A stretch of 64,000 bases of DNA from contig NZ_SKCJ01000001.1 in NCBI RefSeq assembly GCF_005434975.1, positions 62,001 to 126,000 on the forward strand. The letters are read 5' to 3'. The DNA comes from Parerythrobacter lutipelagi (GTDB lineage: Bacteria; Pseudomonadota; Alphaproteobacteria; Sphingomonadales; Sphingomonadaceae). The notes below the pieces were generated by a model, which saw only the letters and a list, made by a program, of their open reading frames with translations, made no database searches and had not been told where the DNA came from. This document shows, in pieces, positions 54,876 through 63,226 of this stretch; the first letter of the stretch is position 1, and every line of letters starts with the position of its first letter. Both the position numbers and the translations under genes were made by a program.

Positions 54876-55286
54876 ATGGCCATTATCGAATCCCTTATCG
54901 GCCCGATCGCCTCGATCATCGACAAGATCATTCCGGACAAGGAAGCGCGCGCCAAAGCCAAGCTTGAATTGCTTGAATTGCAAGGCTCGCAGGACCTGCA
55001 AGCCATCGAAGCGCGCCTTTCCGCCATTGTTGCCGAAGCCAATTCGCACGATCCGTGGACCAGCCGCGCCCGTCCGAGCTTTCTCTACGTGATGTATACG
55101 CTGTTGCTGTTTGCCATCCCGATGGGCCTGCTCGCGGCGTTCAACCCGCGCGTCGCGCAGGAAATCGCCAGCGGGATGAACGCCTATCTCGGCGGCTTGC
55201 CCGAACCGCTCTATGCGCTCTTCGGCACCGGCTATCTCGGCTACACCGCCGCGCGCCAGTGGGGCAAGGTCAAGGGCGTGGAATAA
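54876..55286 (+). CDS. Holin of the gene-transfer-agent 3TM type
   Basis: 136-residue membrane protein. Helix at residues 1-20 (MAIIESLIGPIASIIDKIIP) is followed by an acidic/basic amphipathic region and further hydrophobic segments at about 66-90 and 104-126, matching the three-TM holin family associated with gene transfer agent release. The start at 54876 has GCAGGAGC upstream. No other phage or GTA structural gene is in the window, so it is an orphan or a remnant. It lies 115 bases downstream of tRNA-Pro. Family assignment is from recall of the GTA holin pattern. Confidence 0.7.
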   Translation: MAIIESLIGPIASIIDKIIPDKEARAKAKLELLELQGSQDLQAIEARLSAIVAEANSHDPWTSRARPSFLYVMYTLLLFAIPMGLLAAFNPRVAQEIASGMNAYLGGLPEPLYALFGTGYLGYTAARQWGKVKGVE

Positions 55287-55371
55287 CAGCGTCTGAACTG
55301 TGTTCCACTTGTTCCACTTGGCTGCATGGAACAGGCTTTGCGGGCAGGCCCTTGCCCGCTAAGCCGCAGCC

Positions 55372-55818
55372 ATGAACGTCGAGATCACCAACACCGTTTA
55401 CGTCCTTAACGGGCCCAACCTCAACCTGCTCGGCACGCGCGAGCCGGATATCTACGGGCATGACACGCTCGACGATATTGCGGGCATGCTGGAAGATCGG
55501 GCGCGCGAGCTGGGCCTCGATATCGACATGCGGCAAACGAATCACGAAGGGCATTTGGTCGACTGGTTGCACGAGGCCCAGGCGCAGGGCGCACGCGCGG
55601 TTCTGCTCAATGCGGCGGCCTATACGCACACATCGATCGCGCTGCTCGATGCGATAAAGGCCATCCGCACTCCGGTGATCGAAGTGCACCTGTCGGACCC
55701 GGCGACCCGCGAAGATTTCCGCCATCGCTCCTTTGTCGGAATGGGAGCTGTCCGTTGCGTTTCCGGGCACGGCGCAAACAGCTATCTCATCGCGCTCGAC
55801 GCTGTCCCGAATTTGTAA
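55372..55818 (+). CDS. aroQ: Type II 3-dehydroquinate dehydratase
   Basis: 148-residue shikimate-pathway enzyme converting 3-dehydroquinate to 3-dehydroshikimate. [18 protein letters not shown] near the N-terminus carries the conserved Arg and Tyr of the active-site loop, with [18 protein letters not shown] in the C-terminal half. There is no clear ribosome site before the ATG (an inverted repeat lies just upstream, see findings). Standard family length. Confidence 0.95.
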   Translation: MNVEITNTVYVLNGPNLNLLGTREPDIYGHDTLDDIAGMLEDRARELGLDIDMRQTNHEGHLVDWLHEAQAQGARAVLLNAAAYTHTSIALLDAIKAIRTPVIEVHLSDPATREDFRHRSFVGMGAVRCVSGHGANSYLIALDAVPNL

Positions 55819-55907
55819 CCTGTGGCTGCAAAATCCGCGCGCCTACCCTTGCAAGCCCGTCCAGAGCCGCGCATAGGCACTCGCCTGAAACTGACAAGAG
55901 GCGAGTA

Positions 55908-56405
55908 ATGGCCGAATCCAAGCGCTCTTCGGGCAACAAGTCCGGCATGAATGTGGATACCAAGCTGGTTCGCGAACTGGCGGACATGCTCGGGGAAACC
56001 GGGCTGACGGAAATAGAAGTCGAGGATGGCGAGCGCAAAATCCGCGTTTCGCGGGGTGGCGGCGTCCAGATGATGGCAGCCCCGGCACCCGCCGCAGCGC
56101 CCGCTTCTGCTCCAGCCGCGCCCGCAGCCGCTGCACCGACAGCGCCGGATGCATCGGCTGCAGACGATCACAGCGATGCGCTCAAATCGCCGATGGTCGG
56201 CACATGCTATCTCGCCCCTGAACCCGGCGCCGCGGACTTCGTCAGCGTTGGTGACAGCGTGCAGAAGGGCGATACTCTGCTGATCGTCGAAGCCATGAAG
56301 GTGATGAACCCGATCACGGCCGACAAGCCCGGCACGATCAAGGCGATCCTGGTGGAGAATGCCCAGCCGATCGAGTATGGCCAGCCGCTGGTGGTCATCG
56401 CCTGA
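55908..56405 (+). CDS. accB: Acetyl-CoA carboxylase biotin carboxyl carrier protein
   Basis: 165-residue BCCP. The start at 55908 ([10 protein letters not shown]) follows AAGAGGCGAG. An Ala/Pro-rich linker (residues 57-85) separates it from the biotinyl domain, with the biotinylated K131 in [10 protein letters not shown]. Encoded three bases before accC, as usual; together they make the biotin carboxylase half of acetyl-CoA carboxylase. The frame upstream to 55755 is in the aroQ region and rejected. Confidence 0.97.
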   Translation: MAESKRSSGNKSGMNVDTKLVRELADMLGETGLTEIEVEDGERKIRVSRGGGVQMMAAPAPAAAPASAPAAPAAAAPTAPDASAADDHSDALKSPMVGTCYLAPEPGAADFVSVGDSVQKGDTLLIVEAMKVMNPITADKPGTIKAILVENAQPIEYGQPLVVIA

Positions 56406-56408
56406 CCG

Positions 56409-57758
56409 ATGGGTATTTCGCGTATATTGATCGCCAACCGGGGTGAAATCGCGCTCCGCATCCACCGCGCTGCGCACGAAATGGGAATCGAGACGGTCGC
56501 CGTGCATTCGACCGCCGATTCCGAAGCGATGCACGTCAGGCTGGCCGACCACGCCGTCTGTATCGGCCCGCCACCGGCCAGCGAAAGCTATCTCAACCAC
56601 GCGGCGATCATTTCGGCCGCAGAGGTTGCACAATGCGACGCGATCCATCCCGGCTATGGCTTCCTGTCAGAGAATGCCAAATTCGCTGAGATCGTCGAAG
56701 CGCACGACATCAAGTGGATCGGCCCCAAGCCCGAACACATCGTAACCATGGGCGACAAGGTCGAAGCCAAGCGAACTGCCGGCGCGCTCGGTTTGCCGCT
56801 GGTGCCCGGCAGCGACGGCGCGATCAGCGACCCGGCTGAAGCCGCGAGGATTGCCGAAGATATCGGGTATCCGGTCATCATCAAGGCTGCGAGCGGCGGC
56901 GGCGGACGCGGGATGAAAGTGTGCGAAGGCCCCGACACGCTCGCCAGTCTCATGCAACAGGCAGGCAATGAAGCGAAGTCGGCGTTCGGCGACGCGACAG
57001 TCTACCTCGAAAAGTATCTCGGCAATCCGCGCCACATCGAATTTCAGGTATTCGGCGACGGGAACGGCAACGCCATTCACCTTGGCGAACGCGATTGTTC
57101 GTTGCAGCGCCGCCATCAGAAAGTGCTTGAAGAAGCGCCGAGCCCGGTTCTGTCTTCAGAAGATCGCCACCGGATGGGTGAAGTGTGCGCGGATGCGATG
57201 CGCAAAATGGCCTATCGCGGCGCAGGCACGATTGAATTCCTGTGGGAAAACGGCGAGTTCTTCTTCATCGAAATGAACACCCGGCTGCAGGTCGAACATC
57301 CGGTGACCGAGATGATCACCGGCGTCGATCTGGTGCGCGAACAGATCCGCGTGGCGGACGGCAAGCCGCTTTCCGTCGGGCAGGAAGAAATCGCTTTTTC
57401 CGGCCATGCGATCGAGTGCCGGATCAACGCCGAAGATCCTTTTACCTTCGCCCCCAGCCCCGGCAAGGTCACCCATTACCACCCTGCGGGCGGGATGCAT
57501 GTCCGTGTCGATTCAGGGCTTTACGCCGGTTATTCCATTCCGCCTTACTACGACAGCATGATCGCCAAGCTGATCGTTTACGGCCGCAACCGCGAAGGCT
57601 GCATCATGCGCTTGCGCCGTGCGCTGGAGGAAATGGTGATTGAGGGCGTGAAGCATTCCGTCCCACTGCATCAGGAATTGCTCCAGCAGGACGACGTACT
57701 GAACGGCGATTACAGCATCAAATGGCTGGAGGAGTGGCTGGCCGAGCGCGAAGGCTAA
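56409..57758 (+). CDS. accC: Acetyl-CoA carboxylase biotin carboxylase subunit
   Basis: 449-residue ATP-grasp enzyme that carboxylates biotin on AccB. ATP-grasp glycine loop [14 protein letters not shown], catalytic residues around [19 protein letters not shown] and [17 protein letters not shown]. Starts three bases after accB. Its TAA overlaps the stop of the convergent lipoprotein gene by four bases. Confidence 0.97.
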   Translation: MGISRILIANRGEIALRIHRAAHEMGIETVAVHSTADSEAMHVRLADHAVCIGPPPASESYLNHAAIISAAEVAQCDAIHPGYGFLSENAKFAEIVEAHDIKWIGPKPEHIVTMGDKVEAKRTAGALGLPLVPGSDGAISDPAEAARIAEDIGYPVIIKAASGGGGRGMKVCEGPDTLASLMQQAGNEAKSAFGDATVYLEKYLGNPRHIEFQVFGDGNGNAIHLGERDCSLQRRHQKVLEEAPSPVLSSEDRHRMGEVCADAMRKMAYRGAGTIEFLWENGEFFFIEMNTRLQVEHPVTEMITGVDLVREQIRVADGKPLSVGQEEIAFSGHAIECRINAEDPFTFAPSPGKVTHYHPAGGMHVRVDSGLYAGYSIPPYYDSMIAKLIVYGRNREGCIMRLRRALEEMVIEGVKHSVPLHQELLQQDDVLNGDYSIKWLEEWLAEREG

Positions 57759-58123
57759 GCTAGCGCTTGCACCGCCTGCTCGATGCATACACTCGCGGCA
57801 GAACGAATGGCCTCCGGGCTCTCGGCGGCCAGAACTTTGTCACGCAATTCGTTCAACGCATCGAATGCGTCAGCCTCACGGATGTCCTGCGGAACTGAAT
57901 AGGCATTCAAGTGAGTCATCAGACCCACCAGCCTGTCGCCGCTACCGTCGGGCAAAGGATCGAGCTGTCCATCTCGCAGCAGTTGATCGTAGCCGCTGAT
58001 CTGAGCCGCGCACCGAAGATGGTCATCAGTGGACATGGAGCTGAACGAGAGCGCGGCCCGGTCCTGCGCCGAACAACCGGTGAGCAGCAAGGCGATCGAA
58101 GCTATAGCAAGGGCGGCGCGCAT
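57755..58123 (-). CDS. Small hypothetical lipoprotein
   Basis: 122-residue protein with lipobox LLLTGC (Cys17). Mature part is helical and Asp/Leu-rich with two further cysteines (LRCAAQ and SVCIEQ), likely a disulfide. No family recognised. Two bases separate it from the Lrp gene's stop, so they may be co-transcribed. Confidence 0.75.
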   Translation of the reverse strand: MRAALAIASIALLLTGCSAQDRAALSFSSMSTDDHLRCAAQISGYDQLLRDGQLDPLPDGSGDRLVGLMTHLNAYSVPQDIREADAFDALNELRDKVLAAESPEAIRSAASVCIEQAVQALA

Positions 58124-58125
58124 CC

Positions 58126-58590
58126 TTATTCCAGCGGGACACCCGGTTCGTGTTTGCTCGTCCGGATCGTGAGGCTGGTTTTCACGCTTTCCACATTCGG
58201 TGCCGGGGTCAGCTTGCTGGTGAGGAATTCCTGAAAACTCTGCAGGTCGCGGCTGACGACCTTGAGGATGAAATCGATCTCGCCATTGAGCATGTGGACT
58301 TCGCGCACTTCAGGCAGCGAATTCATATGCTCTTCAAATTCGCGCAGCGCGCTCTCCGCCTGGCTCTTGAGGCTGACCATCGCGAACACCGTGATTGCAA
58401 AGCCCAGTTCCGATGCGTTGAGCTCGGCATGGTAACCCTGGATTACCCCGGCTTCTTCCAGCGCGCGAACGCGGCGCAAACATGGTGGAGCGGTCAGGCC
58501 GACTCTTTGGGCCAGTTCCACATTGGTCACTCGCCCTTCGTTCTGCAACTCCGCCAGAAGCTTGCGATCGATCTCATCCAGGTTGGCCAT
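58126..58590 (-). CDS. Lrp/AsnC family transcriptional regulator
   Basis: 154-residue regulator: N-terminal helix-turn-helix (IDRKLLAELQNEGRVTNVELA then RVGLTAPPCLRRVRALEEAG) and a C-terminal RAM ligand-binding domain (PEVREVHMLNGEIDFILKV). Starts at 58590 (MANLDEIDRK); the longer frame to 58722 is leader. Feast/famine proteins respond to amino acids and often self-regulate. The divergent 237-base region would be its operator. Confidence 0.92.
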   Translation of the reverse strand: MANLDEIDRKLLAELQNEGRVTNVELAQRVGLTAPPCLRRVRALEEAGVIQGYHAELNASELGFAITVFAMVSLKSQAESALREFEEHMNSLPEVREVHMLNGEIDFILKVVSRDLQSFQEFLTSKLTPAPNVESVKTSLTIRTSKHEPGVPLE

Positions 58591-58827
58591 AACTGCGCAC
58601 CTTTTCCCCAAACCTTTTTCGCAAGCATCGCGCATTGCGTCGCGTATGCGAAATGAAACCCGCCTAATAAGTCCCCGGCGGCTAATATTATTGTTTCTGA
58701 CAGCAATTGTCCCGCTTTGCAACGGCTGGACCGAGAAGCGTTCCCTCTTTGGATACAGGTGTTAGAGACGCCTCGCGTCGCACAGCGTCGGCGCAAATAG
58801 TCGCACCCGTTACCAGCCGGAGACCCG
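58591..58827. other. Divergent regulatory region between Lrp and histidine kinase genes
   Basis: 237 bases with an AT-rich patch (about 58660-58700, GGCGGCTAATATTATTGTTTC) and no open frame or RNA recognised. Probably holds both promoters and Lrp binding sites, but I cannot point to a defined operator or a -35/-10 pair. Confidence 0.35.
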
Positions 58828-60540
58828 ATGCAGTTCGATGATCGCCTTGCCACTGTCTTGCGCCACCGCGCAGCAGGAGAGCGTGCGGCACGAACGCAAT
58901 TCCGGCAATTGCTCGACCTGCTCGGCAGCCGCCGCATCACGGATGACAAAAGCCTGATGGCAGCAGCCTGGCTCCGCCTTGCTGCACTCGGTGAAATGAT
59001 CCCGGCAAAGGAGCGCGCGGCCATGGTCAGCGACCCGGGCGTGCGTTTTCGCAATCCCGAGCTCGCCTATCACCTCGCAGAAGACGAACCCGAAGTCGCG
59101 GCCGCTGCCTTGGCGAATGCCAACTTGTCCGAAGCAGACTGGAACGCGCTGATACCCCGTCTCCCGGTGCGGGCCCGTGGTTTTTTGCGGCTGCGACGCG
59201 GCCTTCCCGCCGGCACCGTTGCTTTGCTGGACCGACTGGGCATTCACGATCGCGGCCTCCCTCGCCCGGGAGAACCGGCTGCAACAAGATCACAAGACCA
59301 GCGCACGAAGCTGCCGCATCCGGCCAATGACCCGGCAGCCGCGCCGAAGCCCGCGCCAGACGCCGGTTTGACGGTCTCCGATGAAAACACGCAGCTGCTC
59401 GACATCGAGGAGGAGACCGCGATCGGCGCTCTGGTTCGCCGGATCGAAACTTTCCGGCAGGCCCGGTCCAAGCCCCATTTGGACCGACCCGATGCGCCGC
59501 GTTTGCCGCTGGGCGAAAAAGCCGCGCCGGTCACCAGTGCGCTGATCGGTTTCGGTTTCACAGCCAATGTGGAAGGCCGGATCGATTGGGCGGATCGCGA
59601 TGTCGCGCCGATGGTTGTCGGGGCGCGGCTGGACGGTGACACTATCCGCCGTGCCGTGCTGTTGCGCCAGCCGATCCGGTCTGCAGCTATCGAACTGGCC
59701 GGAGCAGAAGAGATTGCCGGTTCGTGGGTGGTGGATGCCACGCCGCGCTTTTCCCAGCCCAGCGGCCAGTTTGCCGGCTATGCGGGCATGTTCCGCCGTC
59801 CACCTGCGCGGCCAAGCGCCGATGTTGCTGCACACGAGCGCTCGCCCGAGGCCGATCGTCTGCGCCAGCTGCTGCATGAATTGCGCACTCCGGCCAACGC
59901 AATCCAGGGATTTGCCGAGGTCATCCAGCAACAGGTCTTCGGCCCCACCCCGCATGAATACCGCGCTCTTGCAGCCAATATCGCAAGCGATGCCGCGCGT
60001 GTGCTGGCCGGATTCGATGAAATCGATCGTCTGGCTCGTCTCGAAACGGGTGCAATCGATCTGGATGAGGGTGCCAGCGATATCAATTCGGTTGTCTCTC
60101 CGCTAATTGAGCAACTGCAGCGCGTGATGATCTCACGCGCGGCGCAATTTGAATATGTGGCCGAGACGGTCGGGTCTGTTCCACTGGCACAAAAGGATTG
60201 CGAGACGCTGGCATGGCGATTGCTGGCGACAATTGCCGGGACAGTAGGCGGCGGCGAGCATTTGCGGGTCGAACTGTCACGATCGAATGGCAAGGCCAAA
60301 CTCGCCTGCGGACTGCCTGCATCGCTCGCGGCTGAAGACGATGTGTTCGACGCAGCAAGCGGGCCTGGCAGCGGTGCCTTGCGCGCCGGGATGTTTGGCG
60401 CCGGCTTCTCGTTCCGCCTCGCGCGGGCAGAAGCACAGGCGGCAGGCGGCAATCTCGTCAGGGTGGATGATTGGCTGATTGTCACTCTACCGCTCTTGAC
60501 CGGCTCTGATGGCGAACCTAGCCAATCCTCTGCGGCCTGA
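58828..60540 (+). CDS. HisKA-domain protein with degenerate ATPase domain
   Basis: 570-residue cytoplasmic protein. N-terminal helical repeats (about residues 1-140, DUF2336-like) and a linker, then a PAS-like region (about 235-325) and a HisKA dimerisation helix with acceptor H350 (LLHELRTPANAIQGF). Where the N box should lie there is LAWRLLATIAGTVGGGE, with no conserved Asn; G1 (DxGxG) is not evident. A weak G2-like MFGAGFSFRLARAEAQAAGG remains. GGAG before the ATG. It could be a phosphotransfer domain or a pseudokinase partner rather than an active kinase. Confidence 0.8.
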   Translation: MQFDDRLATVLRHRAAGERAARTQFRQLLDLLGSRRITDDKSLMAAAWLRLAALGEMIPAKERAAMVSDPGVRFRNPELAYHLAEDEPEVAAAALANANLSEADWNALIPRLPVRARGFLRLRRGLPAGTVALLDRLGIHDRGLPRPGEPAATRSQDQRTKLPHPANDPAAAPKPAPDAGLTVSDENTQLLDIEEETAIGALVRRIETFRQARSKPHLDRPDAPRLPLGEKAAPVTSALIGFGFTANVEGRIDWADRDVAPMVVGARLDGDTIRRAVLLRQPIRSAAIELAGAEEIAGSWVVDATPRFSQPSGQFAGYAGMFRRPPARPSADVAAHERSPEADRLRQLLHELRTPANAIQGFAEVIQQQVFGPTPHEYRALAANIASDAARVLAGFDEIDRLARLETGAIDLDEGASDINSVVSPLIEQLQRVMISRAAQFEYVAETVGSVPLAQKDCETLAWRLLATIAGTVGGGEHLRVELSRSNGKAKLACGLPASLAAEDDVFDAASGPGSGALRAGMFGAGFSFRLARAEAQAAGGNLVRVDDWLIVTLPLLTGSDGEPSQSSAA

Positions 60541-60577
60541 CTTTTCGTCCGGGCCAAGATAGGGGGTAGCCGGGCAT

Positions 60578-61579
60578 ATGGGCCGGTCGTTGCTGGATAT
60601 TCCGCCCAAAAGCGCATTGGCCGCCTTTGCCCCGGAATTTGGGCAACGCGCGCTTCTGACGGTCGATACCGAGGAAGAGTTCGATTGGGATCAGCCACTC
60701 AGCGCCGAAGGCCACGGGCTGGACCACATCCCGCGTTTGGCCAAATTCCAGCAGTTTTGCGAAGGGCTTGGCGTTGTACCGCTTTATCTGATCGACTGGC
60801 CGATCGCGACCTCGCCACTGGCAGCGGAAATCCTGCGCGGGCCGATCGCCGATGGCAGGGCGGAAGTCGGCATACAGTTGCACCCTTGGGTAAATCCGCC
60901 GCTGTCGGAAGAAGTGAACTTTCACAACAGTTTCGCCGGCAATCTTCCAGCAGATCTCGAGGAAGAGAAGCTGCTGAGATTGCGCGACATGATCGAGAAA
61001 AATTTTGGCGCCGCGCCGTTGATCTATCGCGCCGGACGGTATGGTCTGGGGCAGAACACAGCGGCAATTCTCAAGCGCGCCGGGGTCTCCATCGACACAT
61101 CCGTTCGGGCGAATTTCGACTACACCTTGGCAAGCGGCCCGGATTACAGCCGCCATCCGCTGCGCCCTTATTGGGCGGACGACGAACAGGCCTTGCTCGA
61201 ACTGCCGTTGACCACAGTCTATTGGGGAATGCTCCGGCGTCAGGGCGCAGCACTAAACCCGCTGATCTCGCGAATGCCGCGTCTGCCGGGCATATTTGCC
61301 AAGCTTGGTTTGCTGGAGCGTATTCCGCTGACCCCGGAAGGGGTGTCGGTCGATGAAGCCATCCGCGGGATCGACATGGCACTCGATGATCAACTTCCCG
61401 TTCTCGTGCTGTCGTTTCACAGCCCTTCGCTGGTGCCGGGAAACACACCCTATGTCCGCAGCGAGAAGGATCTGGACCTGCTGTATGACTGGTGGCGGCG
61501 TGTGTATGGCTACCTTGAATTGCGCGGCGTAAATCCGGCCAGTGTTGCTGAAATCATTGCCGGGGTGGTAAACAAGTGA
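60578..61579 (+). CDS. WalW-like polysaccharide deacetylase family protein
   Basis: 333-residue cytoplasmic or exported NodB-like protein. The TVDTEEEFDWDQP segment and GIQLHPWVNPPL (His-Pro-Trp with the metal His) resemble WalW family proteins of surface glycan clusters. No signal peptide. RAGRYGLGQNT fits the substrate loop. Function in glycan modification is inferred from family. 37 bases after the kinase-like gene. Confidence 0.8.
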   Translation: MGRSLLDIPPKSALAAFAPEFGQRALLTVDTEEEFDWDQPLSAEGHGLDHIPRLAKFQQFCEGLGVVPLYLIDWPIATSPLAAEILRGPIADGRAEVGIQLHPWVNPPLSEEVNFHNSFAGNLPADLEEEKLLRLRDMIEKNFGAAPLIYRAGRYGLGQNTAAILKRAGVSIDTSVRANFDYTLASGPDYSRHPLRPYWADDEQALLELPLTTVYWGMLRRQGAALNPLISRMPRLPGIFAKLGLLERIPLTPEGVSVDEAIRGIDMALDDQLPVLVLSFHSPSLVPGNTPYVRSEKDLDLLYDWWRRVYGYLELRGVNPASVAEIIAGVVNK

Positions 61580-61653
61580 ACAAAGCGCGATAGTTCCGCT
61601 TGCCACGGCATCGCGGCCAAGCTAACGCGCGCACCGCGCTGTACCGCATCCAT

Positions 61654-61727
61654 GGGCCTGTAGCTCAGTTGGTTAGAGCTGGCCGCTCATAACGGCTAGG
61701 TCGCGGGTTCGAGTCCTGCCGGGCCCA
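61654..61727 (+). tRNA. tRNA-Ile2 (anticodon CAT, lysidine-modified)
   Basis: Cloverleaf with anticodon loop CTCATAA (CAT). The acceptor has C4-G69 and C5-G68 pairs, the identity elements recognised by TilS in tRNA-Ile2, and the sequence lacks the features of elongator Met, so Ile2 (AUA decoding) is the best call. Discriminator A73 is encoded, followed by CCG instead of CCA, so the terminal A must be added post-transcriptionally. The next tRNA starts 26 bases downstream. Confidence 0.85.
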
Positions 61728-61753
61728 CCGGATGCAGCGCGGTGAAAATCTGT

Positions 61754-61830
61754 CGGGGAGTGGCGCAGCCAGGTAGCGCACCTGTTTTGGGTACAGGGGG
61801 TCGGAGGTTCGAATCCTCTCTCCCCGACCA
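61754..61830 (+). tRNA. tRNA-Pro (anticodon TGG)
   Basis: 77-base cloverleaf; acceptor CGGGGAG with CTCCCCG, anticodon loop TTTGGGT (TGG), discriminator A, CCA encoded at 61828-61830. Together with tRNA-Pro(GGG) at 54684 this gives two Pro isoacceptors in the window. Confidence 0.96.
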
Positions 61831-61916
61831 GATTTTCAAGATTCGGAGCAACGCCGATCACCGCCCGCACAACCTCTATAGACACACGCGCGATATGGGC
61901 CATCGCGCTGCCTGCG

Positions 61917-63182
61917 ATGGTCACCAATGTCGCAACCGCTCTGATCGGGATCGGCGACATGTGGGTGGTCGGGCGGCTGGAAGATGCCGCTGCACAGGGT
62001 GCGGTAGATGTTGGTGCACGGCTGTTCGCGGTTCTGTTCACTGTGATGAATTTCCTCAAGACCGGGACGACCGGACTGGTCGCGCAGGAAGGGACGCGGA
62101 GCGGGTCCGACGCACAAGCGGGCGTACTGTTGCGCGGGCTTGCTGTCGGCCTGGCGATCGCTGTTGTCCTGTTGGCGGTAAAGCCGTTCATCCTTCCCGC
62201 GTTGCTTGGCCTGCTTGGCGCCCAGGGCGACGTCCTTGCCGCTGCGACGACCTACGCAGAGATCCGGTATTGGTCCGCGCCGGCGGTGATGGCCAATCTG
62301 GCGCTGGTCGGATTCATGATCGGGCGGCGGCAGATGACTGCGGTCCTGATCTTCGAAGTGGCCTACAATTTGCTGAATATCGGGCTTGGCCTGCTGTTTG
62401 TTCTGGTGTGGGATTTCGGCATTGCAGGGATCGGCTGGTCGAGCTTCATTGCGGAATATGCCAAGCTGCTTGCCGTCGCGATTTTTCTGCTGCGCGGAGA
62501 TTTGATTGTCGCGCTGGCAACACAGCTGCGCGAGCGGGCCAATTTGCGCTGGCGCGCGCTCGCACCGTTTCTCTCAGTCAATCGGGACCTGTTCCTGCGA
62601 ACGGTGGTGCTGATGATTGCGCTGGCCGCCCTGACCCGCCTGAGCGCGGAACGCGGCACTGTGGTGCTCGCAGCAAACGGGATCATCTATCAGATGTTCG
62701 TCTTCACCGCGCTGCTGCTCGACGGGTTTGAAAACTCCGCACAAGTTCTCAATGGAGAGCGGTTCGGAGCGAGGGATCGCGCAGGCTTCAATGCTTACCT
62801 TCGTGCGACCATGGTGCGCGGGTTTGCCGCAGCGGCGATGGTCGCGGGACTCTTCGCATTGTTTGCCGAGCCGGTCCTGTCCAGCTTCGCCGCTACAGAG
62901 GCTGTCGCAGAGGAAGCCCACCGCGCCGCTTACTGGCTGATCCTGATCCCCTTCGCCGGCGTCGCCGGGTTCATTTTCGATGGCGTTTTCGTCGGTGCCA
63001 GCTGGACCCGCGCATTGCTCCTGTCGATGGCTGGATCGTCCGTCGCTTTTGCCGCCCTGCTGTGGGTTACATGGCCGATGGGCAATGGAGGCCTATGGCT
63101 CAGCTTTACGCTGTTTCTGGTGATCAGGGCCCTGTTGCAGCTTGCCATGCTGCCGCGACTGGTGCGCGACGGGTTTGACTGA
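61917..63182 (+). CDS. MATE family efflux transporter
   Basis: Polytopic transporter with twelve predicted helices, Na+ or H+-coupled drug/toxin exporter type (DinF/NorM group). From ATG 61917 it has 421 residues, but this start cuts through the first helix: the frame upstream continues ...RAIWAIALPAMVTNVATALIG, typical of MATE N-termini, with no ATG, GTG or TTG before the tRNA-Pro gene. A rare ATC codon at 61857 after CGGAG could be the true start. Otherwise the N-terminus is short. Substrate unknown. Confidence 0.85.
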   Translation: MVTNVATALIGIGDMWVVGRLEDAAAQGAVDVGARLFAVLFTVMNFLKTGTTGLVAQEGTRSGSDAQAGVLLRGLAVGLAIAVVLLAVKPFILPALLGLLGAQGDVLAAATTYAEIRYWSAPAVMANLALVGFMIGRRQMTAVLIFEVAYNLLNIGLGLLFVLVWDFGIAGIGWSSFIAEYAKLLAVAIFLLRGDLIVALATQLRERANLRWRALAPFLSVNRDLFLRTVVLMIALAALTRLSAERGTVVLAANGIIYQMFVFTALLLDGFENSAQVLNGERFGARDRAGFNAYLRATMVRGFAAAAMVAGLFALFAEPVLSSFAATEAVAEEAHRAAYWLILIPFAGVAGFIFDGVFVGASWTRALLLSMAGSSVAFAALLWVTWPMGNGGLWLSFTLFLVIRALLQLAMLPRLVRDGFD

Positions 63183-63226
63183 GTTCGCAGTTTGCCAAGC
63201 CTCTGACCTGCCATTCCGGCAGCGGA

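Noticed and set aside
61654-61727. Calling the CAT tRNA elongator or initiator Met
   Set aside because: The acceptor-stem C4-G69 and C5-G68 pairs match TilS recognition elements of tRNA-Ile2, and initiator features such as a C1-A72 mismatch are absent.
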